From positions 13,906,783 through 13,970,782 of the forward strand of contig NC_062980.1 in assembly GCF_023078275.1 (NCBI RefSeq): a stretch of DNA of 64,000 bases, in the 5' to 3' direction. The DNA comes from Leguminivora glycinivorella. Lineage: Eukaryota; Arthropoda; Insecta; Lepidoptera; Tortricidae. Position 1 is the first letter of the stretch, and each line of letters begins with the position of its first letter. A program made the position numbers and the translations under genes. The notes beneath the pieces were generated by a model. The model made no database searches, was not told where the DNA came from, and saw only the letters and a list, made by a program, of their open reading frames with translations. Shown here piece by piece: positions 55,149 through 64,000 of this stretch.

Positions 55149-55283
55149 AAAGCTGAGTTTAGACGTGCAAGTTATTGCTGCAAGTTTTGAGACAGAAGAA
55201 TATGCAAGAAAGAGATGCAGATATTTGCCACTCACTCTTACCTATAGTTGCGTCTCAAAACTTGCTGGTATAAACTCAGCTTA
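55149..55283. mobile_element. MITE, AAGCTGAGTTTA family
   Basis: AAGCTGAGTTTAGACGTGCA and GGTATAAACTCAGCTTA with matching CAAGTTTTGAGAC inside. Confidence 0.75.
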
Positions 55284-55444
55284 AGATAGTGTTTCACAAG
55301 ACAATATCTCAGTTCTCAGGTTCGTAACTATCTGTTTTCAGAAGACACTGGCAGTCTTAACAATGTACTAGTACATTATAGAAGTAACTGAATGTAAGTG
55401 CCTATCGCCTAATGGTATTGGGGTTGGGTAATCCCTATGACTCT

Positions 55445-55535
55445 TGGGAGCTATTTTATAAATGCCTGAAAATGATTTAATAAAAACCAAAAGACTTCTG
55501 CGTATGTTACAGGCATTTATAAAATAATCCCAATC
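55445..55535. mobile_element. small MITE, TTATAAATGCCTG arms
   Basis: TTGGGAGCTATTTTATAAAT and ATTTATAAAATAATCCCAA around a 40-bp loop. Confidence 0.65.
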
Positions 55536-56079
55536 TTTATGATATTAAATTGTATGAGTGTTTGTGAATCTGTTAATCGTTGTGTAGTGCGTGATTCTAG
55601 CCTTTTCTATCTAATTGTAAGGTATGAAATATGAATCAATACATATACCTACAGTTACAGTTGTTTCCGAATGTTAGTTGGTAGAATGTGACATAACTCA
55701 GCCAAAATATGATAAAATAAGTCTTGTTAGAACTCTCCCTTACATCCTTTCAATGTGTTGTGTCCAACCAAAAGGACCATTAGTAGGAGGTCGTAAAAAC
55801 ACAGTATAAGACCAGGGGCCTATTTCTCAAAAGTGAACTTACTTGTAACTTTAGTTTTGAGAAATGGCCCCCAGTACTTAGTAACGTACCAGTACTTCTA
55901 AGAAACGCAGTTAAACGTACGCCGCGCGGTATGTATGTATGCGCGCCGTGTACGTACGCAACACACGCAAGCGGATGACAATGATTCATTTCATTCATTC
56001 TTGTTCATTCTCATCCGCTTATTACTTACTGGACTGTGGTAGAAGTCTATATCGATACCTGTCAATGCTCCTTTTACTT

Positions 56080-58133
56080 CCCAAGTAACAATTTCTGGTC
56101 CTATAGTGGTCGAGAGCACCAAATTAAATCACATTAAATAGTCCTATAAATAGTCTATATTGGTACTGTAGAGCCGATTTGGCGCAATTATGCAGCCATT
56201 TAGTGATATAATAGGGCTATAGCAGTATCATCCGTGACGTTTAAGGTCTATAATGGTGATGTGATGATGACTATTGTGCTAATTTGTTGACATAGAGGAC
56301 ACAGTAACGCTATTATAGTATCAATTTATGCTATAGTAGCATTTGAGATTCCGTTATACAGGTTTTTTGTTCTGTAATAGCAGTTGCCGTCCCTTTTAAT
56401 GCGAATGAATGAAATTTCTAAAATTTTATGTGTGTAATATTTAACAAAAACTGTTCTAAACGAGGAACTTTATGAAAAGTGGCGTGTGAACTTGTGAAGT
56501 TTAGTGTCAATCAAAATAATTTGGATTTCGTATAATTCCATCATTACTGCAAAAAGGTATGCGATGGAAATTTTACCGTTAAAAGAATATTAGTTTAATG
56601 GAGTATTTTAAGTGCGCCCTCGATTTATACCTGTTTTGAATAAAATAAATAAATATAATTTAATACAATAAAATTATTGGCACCATAGTTTCTACTATGA
56701 ATCCAAGAAGTAAAACATACGCTTTTATAGTTCGACTATGTCACTTATCATACGCCATTGTGGATTCAATTAGGGTTGCATGAGACTTTAACTATGATCC
56801 AGTTTAACTTATAAGTTCTTTATATAGAAAACAATACTTGTTTTCAATGTTTTACTATAGAAAGATCTTCTAAACAGTTTTTTTTTTATAAAACATATAG
56901 TAAACTCAGCTATAACGCTATTGTGTTTTAAAAGAGATACCGAAACCATTATTCCACAGTTCTGTGATATAAAAGAGTAATTGTGACGTATACGGCGATG
57001 AGATATAAAAGGCATTAGAAAACGACTATTAACGCTTTTCAAAGCTATATAAACGTATCCTGAAAACTTCATTATACAGCAAAATAGCTCTATAATGGTA
57101 TTCATATCACTACTACAGTGTTAAATACTGTAGCAGTGTTTTCCAAAGCCACTATATCCCAAAATAGTGGTATAGTTAGGTTTTAATTTCTGTTAAAATA
57201 CGACTACTAAAAATACTATAAGCGGCTTGTTGGGAACCTTAATAGCGCAAATTGATAGCATAACAGTGATTCCTAACACTATTATACAATAATATTGTTC
57301 TTTAGTAGGTTATTTGATCCTGTTATAGACCAGGCCTATAGCGGCTGTATAAAATGGTGATATAAACGTTTACATCACTTCCTAATAACACCTTTTAGCT
57401 GTATAACGCAACAACTATAGCGGCTTGTCGGGAACCTTAATAGCGCAAATTGATTGCATAACAGTGATTTCTAACACCATTATATAATAATATTGTTATA
57501 TAGTAGTCATATTTGATCCTGTTATAGACCAGGCCTATAGCGGCTCTATAAAATGGTGATATAAACGTTTACATCACTTCCTAATAACACCTTTTAGCTG
57601 TATAACACAACAACTAAAGCGGCTTGTCGGGAACCTTAATAGCGCAAATTGATTGCATAACAGTGATTTCTAACACCATTATATAATAATATTGTTCTAT
57701 AGTAGTCATATTTAATCCTGTTATAGACCAGGCCTATAGCGGCTCTATAAAATGGTGATATAAACGTTTACATCACTTCCTAATAACACCTTTTAGCTGT
57801 ATAACGCAACAACTATAGCGGCTTGTCGGGAACCTTAATAGCGCAAATTGATTGCATAGCAGTGATTCCTAACACTATTATACAATAATATAGATCTATA
57901 GTAGTCATATTTGATCCTGTTATAGACCAGGCCTATAGCGGCTCTATAAAATGGTGATATAAACGTTTACATCACTTCCTAATAACACCTTTTAGCGGTA
58001 TAAGCTTATAGAGCTAAAAGGTGTTACTGGAGGCTTTTATACGACAAGCGGTCACGCCGAAAACCTTTATACGACATCTATAGTAGCTTTTGGCGTCGAA
58101 AACCAAAATTATAGCACTAAAATGTTACTTGGG
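56080..58133. mobile_element. 2.05-kb element with CCCAAGTAACA ends and internal tandem repeats
   Basis: CCCAAGTAACA at 56080 and TGTTACTTGGG at 58123-58133 are inverted ends. From about 57200 to 58010 there are four units of about 199 bp around ATAGCGGCTTGTCGGGAACC. Many short TATAGTGGT/ACTATAG motifs throughout. No transposase. Confidence 0.75.
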
Positions 58134-59267
58134 TTGGGAATGACACATCTTTATGAACTGTCAATTGTTGTAAATATTAGAGTTTAGAAGCAGTTAGGAG
58201 AGCTCGAGGCTAAAATATTGGAACAAATAGTTCTGTTCTGGACATTTACTTGACATTGAATGATTATGTTTGTCTGTTTGTAACACTGTTGCCTATATTA
58301 CTAAGACTCCATATTATGTTGTCGTATTGATTGTATTGTTGTATTTTATTAATGGACTGATTTATAGATTAGTTGAAACTGTACATAAGTGTGTAGTTAG
58401 TTTGCAATACTATACTTTTAGTACAAATGGTGTATGTTTTGGGGTTCTTTAACCGTTTATATTTGCTTTTTTGTGATATAGACATAAATAACTGGTGGTT
58501 TATGTATGTGCCATAGGAGGTTGGCGTTAGACACCCAAAATGTAATATTTTATCAAGAATCAATATGTAATGGTGCAATACATTCCCCACAAATGTTTAG
58601 CGACCTACATACGTGTTAGCAATGTTTTAATTTCTTTTAATACCTACACAAAAAAAGTTAATCGTATTTTCTTCAAAATTTTAAGAACTTTTGAATCATG
58701 TTTTTAATGCAAAATAATTTATATCATTAATGATATTACTTAAATAAAGCTGTTGCAATTTTTCTTAGCTTTTTTAATGTTTTTATATTTAAGTATCACC
58801 CATTTATTTCAACATTCATAGTAATTTTAATGTTATGCAAACATCACTGATTGTCATGAACATAACCAAATGTAACTATTGACTTAATGTTGTATATCTA
58901 AGCAATAAAATAAAACAGTCCACTCTTTGTTTTTCTGTAATTTACATCCTTTATGATTCCCAGTCAAAAAGGACCCATTAAACCACGCTCACAGTATTAA
59001 TACTATTTATAATAAACACTACAATAGAACACAAGCAGAATAAGAAAGGAGTCGCATTATTACCATTAAATATCCTACAGTGTGCAAAGAAATTTTCATA
59101 AAGACTAATGTGTACATGCCATTGCCATAAAATGTGCAAAGGATTAATAATAATATTGTTGCGATTGAGTTAGCTTGATCCTGCTCTACTCTCTAGAGAG
59201 TAGGATATTTAATGGTAAAATTTTGCAGATATTATAGTTTATAATAGTACGAGTTCTTAACCAGATC
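58134..59267 (+). other. intergenic segment
   Basis: AATAAAATAAAACAG near 58902 is a possible distal poly(A) site. An 18-bp inverted pair (ACCATTAAATATCCTAC near 59061, GTAGGATATTTAATGGT near 59201) may mark another MITE. Confidence 0.4.
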
Positions 59268-62200
59268 TATAGTCCCGTCTGGCAGAAAGCATGAAACTCG
59301 GCATGTATACACCGTGTTTCACTTAACACTAAAAACCTGAAAACTGTTTGTTCAGAATCGAGAGTAGAATCGATTGAGCTATATCTTGATGGGGGTAATA
59401 TTTTTTGTTTTAATTTGTATTATTAGTTATTGTTTACGTGCCCATTCTACAAATTCGTAATACAACATTGTGCATATCATATTGTTAGAGGTTGTATACC
59501 TTTTTCAGTATTTAAGGGTATTAATACTGGCTGGTTACTTGGACGATTATTTTTTCCGCTACGAGATAGACGTTGTGCGTCAGTTTAATTTTAAAGTTTA
59601 TCATAAGTCATAACAAATTGAACTCGTACCTAATTACAACCTTGTCATTTTGAATGTTAGGTTTAAATTTGCTTACTGCGTCACCTGTCCAATTTGAAGG
59701 TTACTGTGACACAGGTTAAAGTGCTTTACAGTGACATAGCTGTCTATTGGTAAACCTTATGTCGTTGCAGTAACATACACAATTAAACAGTTTGAAGGTT
59801 TATGATGGTAGCTAGCAATTATTTTATTGAGTGTAGAGTTAAAAGCCGAGTAGAGCTGCACAGAAAATTAAAAATTCAATTTAAAAAAATAATAATCATC
59901 AGATTAAAAAATGAACATTGTAGATACGTTTAAAAAAATAAAAATCAGTTGGGGTGTCTGAGGTTTTGAGTGATACCGGAAACACGGTGTATAGCTTATA
60001 GGATTATAAAAAAAAAATTGAAGAAAATTGAAGTAGAAACACGCCGAGGTGTCAATGTTTCCCCTCTTTCCCCCCACTTTTGTATCCCTGATTTCAGTTT
60101 TTTTATATTTCCATGAAAACCGTAAAAGCTACAATAATAACGTCTAAGAGAAGTATATTCTCTATAAAATTCTCTACAATATTGTCTTTGGAAGCTATAT
60201 AGCTAGAACTTATAATTTTCAAACTATGCTCATTTTCCCTTTGCCATATTTGTGTTTGGTGACCAGTAGGATAAGTAAAGCCAGCGACTTTGCACTTTTG
60301 CCTGTGGCGATGCTGCTTGGCAAAATTGTTCCTTGGGTCAAACTGATCCGATTTATCTCAATAGTCATGAAATCTCACGTGACTACTCCCCACAAAGAGA
60401 AGGGGAAGGGGCCGGTTCCCTCGATGAAATCTATGCAATACTTCTTCTTGCTCTTAGCGACTAGGGCAAATCGTATATCATTTCCGTGTAATGTAGGGAC
60501 GTGTTAATCGTTTCTGAAAAAATCGTTGTCCCTTTTCATACAAAAATAACGATTTTATAACAAAATAATGTTTTTTTATGTATTTAATTGTAACAGCTAT
60601 GGGCATTTACAATTAAATAGTGGCAATTATCTCATCAATAAATAAAAAAATAGGACAGGTTAGCCCAAAACCCAGTTCTGATGATGGGATCCTGGAGAAG
60701 TCAAGGGATCTCCTCAAATCTTAAAGGCATAGATATAGTGATTTTTGTGTTTTTATTAGAACAGCATGCATTTACGTTCAAAACAGTGACATTTGGTGCA
60801 TTTCAACTGCTGATGGTGATCAGAACGGAACTCTTCAAATCTGAACGGCACACTTATGACTTTGGTATTTTTATAAGAACGTCATGCATTTACGTTCAAA
60901 ACAGTGAAATTTCATGCAGTGGAATTGCTGGTGTTCATTAGAGCGGAACTCCTCCAATCAGAACGGCAGACTTATAATGACTTTGGTATTTTTATAATAA
61001 CATCATGCATTTACGTTCAGAACAGCGACATTTGGCGTAGAGGAACTGCTGATGGTGAACTGAGAGAGGAGTTCCTCAAATCAGAAGGGCATACTTTTAG
61101 TGACATTGGTCTTTTTAAAAGAACAGCATGCAGTGGAACTGCTGACGTATTGAAATTGAAATCTAATAAGAGCTATGCGTCGTTGAGGAGTTCCATTCTG
61201 ATCATCGTCAGCAGTTCCACTGCATCAAATGTTACTGTTCTGAACTTAAATGCATGATGTTCTTATAAAAATACCAAAATAATTACAAGTCTGCCGTTCA
61301 GATTTGAGGAGTTACGTTCTGGTGATCATCATTAGTTCCACTGCACCAAATATCATTGTTCTGAACGTAAATGCATGATGTTCTTATAAAAATACCAAAG
61401 TCATAAGTGTGCCGCTCAGATTTGAAGAGTTCCGTTCTGATCACCATCAGCAGTTGAAATGCACCAAATGTCACTGTTTTGAACGTAAATGCATGCTGTT
61501 CTTATAAAAACACAAAAATCACTATATCTATGCCTTTAAGATTTGAGAAGATCCCTTGACTTCTCCAGGATCCCATCATTAGAACTGGGTTTTGGCCTAA
61601 CCTGTCCTATTTTTTTTTTTATTGATGAGATAATTGCCACTATTTAATTGTAAATGCCCATAGCTGTTACAATTAAATACATAAAAAAAACATTATTTTG
61701 TTATAAAATCGTTATTTTTGTATGAAAAGGTACAACGATTTTTTCAGAAACGATTATAACACGTCCCTACATTACACGGAAATGATATACGATTTGCCCT
61801 AGTCGCTAAGAGCAAGAAGAAGTATTGCATAGATTTCATCGAGGGAACCGGCCCCTTCCCCTTCTCTTTGTAGGGAGTAGTCACGTGCGATTTCATGACT
61901 ATTGGGATAAATCGGATCAGTTCGACCCAAGGAACAATTTTGCTAAGCAGCATCGCCACAGGCAAAAGTGCAAAGTCGCTGGCCTTACTTATCCTACTGG
62001 TCACCAAACACAAATATGGCAAAGGGAAAATGAGCATAGTTTGAAAATTATAAGTTCTAGCTATATACTTCCAAAGACAATATTGTAGAGAATTTTATAG
62101 AGAATATACTTCTCTTAGACGTTATTGTTGTAGCTGTTACGGTTTTCATGGAAATATAAAAAAACTGAAAACAGGGATACAAAAGTGGGGAGAAGGAGGG

Positions 62201-62301
62201 GAAACATTGACACCTCGGCGTGTTTCTACTTCAATTTTTTCTTATAATCCTATAAGCTATATACATGCCAAGTTTCATGCTTTCTGCCAGACGGGACTAT
62301 A
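59268..62301. mobile_element. 3.0-kb foldback element (near-palindrome)
   Basis: Ends TATAGTCCCGTCTGGCAGAA and the exact complement at 62281-62301. Arms of about 1.0 kb match closely; the same 90-codon frame (LIFPLPYLCLVTSRISKAS) appears at 60226 on + and at 62037 on -. The centre (60727-61560) has ~113-bp units with TGCATTTACGTTC, repeated in each arm in opposite orientation. The left arm is interrupted by the element 59310-59989. No transposase was recognised. Confidence 0.88.
59310..59989. mobile_element. 680-bp element, CACCGTGTTTC family, copy 2
   Basis: CACCGTGTTTCACTTAACAC to GATACCGGAAACACGGTG, flanked by TA, inserted in the left arm of the foldback. The right arm gives the empty site. 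Confidence 0.9.
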
Positions 62302-63076
62302 ACATTCATACTAATGCTCTGTTAACGCCCCGCACTATAAAACATTTAAGCGCACAGCAACATGCCCCTACAGTTTTTGCATTTTATTTATTAATTAGCG
62401 TATCGGTATGGTCGACAAAGTCCTAACTTTTCTGGTTGGCCTATCAAGTTTGTCACTAGAAAAAGTGAGTAATTAAAATTGTTGGGGCGATAAACATTCT
62501 CCTATATTTTTTCAATTTACCGCTTTTTTCAACTGATGGAAAGAGCTTGACAGACTATATAAATTCCAGATTAAGATTTCTGAACGAACGCTATTTCTCA
62601 TTTAGCGTTTAGTTACTAGGTATTTCGCCTGAATTCGCCTTTTGTATTAAAATTGGCATACATTTAAAAGTTGAAATTGTAATTTAATATATTTTTTTAT
62701 ATTATATATGTTTATCAGAAAATAATTAAAATTGAAAATATGAAAACTATTCTATAAAGCTAGCTCTAGTTGGTAGGTACTACTTTTTATTGTAAAGGTA
62801 ACAAAACGCAATGATGATTTGTCAAGAAATTGTCATAGATGCCTAGTCTAGTAATTGTTGCCTAAAAAATATTGTTGTTGAATCACATAGTATCAAACCT
62901 TTAATTGTCTACACAGATAATGCTACATTGTTAATTCTTCATTAGGAAATTGACTAAATACCTACCTGTATCAGTGAGCAAAGTGACGTTCTTATAAACT
63001 CAAGGAACAAGAGTACGTTGCCGTAATCTTTTTGTTTTGGAGAGAATAATCCAGCAAGACGGCGGGCCGAAGCAGT
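62302..63076 (+). promoter_or_regulatory. Bet1 upstream region
   Basis: AT-rich, ending in a CG-richer leader near 63055. No element recognised; presumably holds the Bet1 promoter and 5' UTR. Confidence 0.4.
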
Positions 63077-63415
63077 ATGAGGCGCGCTAGAGACGGGTAC
63101 GCGTATCAGCCCATTCCCAGGGTGGCTACAGAAGATGCAGTCGCTCACGAGAACGATCATATGGCAGAGGAGCTCAGTGGCAAGATCAGCACTCTCAAAC
63201 ATATGTCGATAGAAATAGGCAACGAGGTTCGATACCAAGACAAAATCTTACGTGGACTTGATGATGATGTGGACAGAAGCTCTGGTTTTCTTGGGAAAAC
63301 TATGGGCCGAGTATTAAGACTAGGCAAAGGCAATCACAATTACTACATACTTTATTTGTTCCTTTTCTCCATCTTTGTCTTTTTCCTACTTTATATTGTT
63401 TTAAAATTTAGGTGA
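63077..63415 (+). CDS. Bet1: BET1 homolog, ER-Golgi SNARE
   Basis: Bet1 is a Qc-SNARE on ER-to-Golgi transport vesicles that pairs with syntaxin-5, membrin and Sec22. The 112-aa single-exon frame starts MRRARDGYAYQPIP. The SNARE motif runs about residues 28-85 (ELSGKISTLKHMSIEIGNEV, with the family's FLGKTMGRVLRL near 72-83). It ends with a C-terminal membrane anchor (YYILYLFLFSIFVFFLLYIV) and a short basic tail KFR. Length and layout match animal BET1, as recalled. AATAAA lies at 63517-63522, about 100 bp past the stop. Confidence 0.95.
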   Translation: MRRARDGYAYQPIPRVATEDAVAHENDHMAEELSGKISTLKHMSIEIGNEVRYQDKILRGLDDDVDRSSGFLGKTMGRVLRLGKGNHNYYILYLFLFSIFVFFLLYIVLKFR

Positions 63416-63516
63416 TCTGTTCAAACCATTATATGACTGAATTCCAAATTGTACCTTGTTCTTGTTCATATGTATTTATTTATTAAGTAACCTTAAATGT
63501 TATATAAAAGTATGTA

Positions 63517-63522
63517 AATAAA
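63517..63522 (+). terminator. Bet1 polyadenylation signal
   Basis: AATAAA 102 bp after the Bet1 stop. Confidence 0.6.
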
Positions 63523-64000
63523 TAATTTGCAAAAACAAGTCTTCACTATTTTCAAGAATGAAAACCTACTTTGCATGAGCCAATGTCTGGGTCTGGGTAT
63601 AAAATGGTGCTTATTTATAATTAACTCTGCTCAGAAAATAACTAGTTCAATAAAGCTAAAACACCTTAGTAGCTCTAACCCGCAGCAGGTGATGTGCAAC
63701 TGTGCATCTGCACATCACCTACAGAGTTTGTATGTTAATTTTTTTTTAATGGCTTTCCCCTCTTACGGATTATAGACATACAACGCATGATAAGAATATT
63801 CGGAGAAATGTTAATTTTCATTAATTAGTTCAACATTGCTTTTTTGTATCTGTAACTGTGGGAACATCAATGGTCAATTTAGTTTTCCTTTAATAGGATA
63901 ATGCAATAATGTAATTTTATTGCATAAATGTTCATGACTCAAAACCATTTTACCATACATGCTGATTGATAGTACCCATGACAGTTATTTTTGTTGTCAG
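63523..64000 (+). other. downstream flank
   Basis: No gene seen. A perfect 12-bp hairpin (AGGTGATGTGCA 63687-63698; TGCACATCACCT 63709-63720) is the only structure noted. Confidence 0.4.

Larger units (their letters stand above)
53687..56079 (+). other. zinc-finger gene 3' region
   Basis: Likely 3' UTR and flank. First AATAAA is at 54224-54229. MITEs lie at 55149-55283 and 55445-55535. A 60-bp palindrome (GGGGCCTATTTCTCAAAA / TTTTGAGAAATGGCCCC) is at 55812-55872 and a 10-bp-stem hairpin around AAGCGGATGA near 55970. Confidence 0.5.

Noticed and set aside
60226..62037. Matching 93- and 97-codon ORFs as a gene pair
   Set aside because: They are the same sequence in the two arms of a foldback element and show no known domain.

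Overview
This is an AT-rich eukaryotic chromosome segment with spliced genes (GT..AG introns), dense transposable elements and several repeat families typical of moths and butterflies (Lepidoptera, probably a noctuid-like moth). The organism call rests on tRNA-derived SINEs of the common lepidopteran type, the 'GTCGGTGGCAAAC' and 'GGCCAAGTGCGTGTCGGG' interspersed repeats and LINE tails. It is inferred from repeat content and protein similarity recalled from memory; no database search was run.

Genes, left to right: (1) the last five exons of rad50 on + (394-3744; 5' part outside the window); (2) a complete seven-exon COG8 gene on - (19562 down to 5690; 550 aa; Golgi tethering), convergent with rad50; (3) a sixteen-exon gene on + (20812-53686; 738 aa) for a nuclear protein with an acidic N-terminus and eleven C2H2 zinc fingers, head-to-head with COG8 across about 1.25 kb; (4) the intronless Golgi SNARE gene Bet1 on + (63077-63415). 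All splice phases of genes 2 and 3 close exactly, and each gives one open frame. A possible 63-codon ORF lies on - between COG8 and the zinc-finger gene. A two-exon THAP mini-ORF (39937-39336, -) and a two-exon pseudogene (49078-48354, -) lie inside zinc-finger-gene introns.

Most of the remaining DNA is mobile. COG8 intron 5 (9.9 kb) holds a foldback element with arms of about 590 bp, split by a 449-bp insertion in one arm and by a 7,085-bp LTR element with nearly identical LTRs and no recognisable gag or pol. The zinc-finger gene's 11.7-kb intron 10 holds another foldback (28949-32128) with LINE and SINE pieces inside, and a hAT element (33627-35694) carrying a pogo-like element that itself carries a small MITE. 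Intron 13 carries a 100-bp satellite that flips orientation and is interrupted by a LINE. A 3.0-kb near-palindrome (59268-62301) lies before Bet1.

The most unusual feature is in the zinc-finger gene. At exons 5, 7, 9, 12 and 15, the 3' end of the exon plus its 5' splice site and adjoining intron has been tandemly copied into the following intron. Exon 10 is duplicated whole, and a fragment resembling exon 13 lies in intron 13. One array (period 132 bp) keeps the frame open, so intron retention would add three fingers. The exon-10 copy has phase-matched splice sites but a broken finger.
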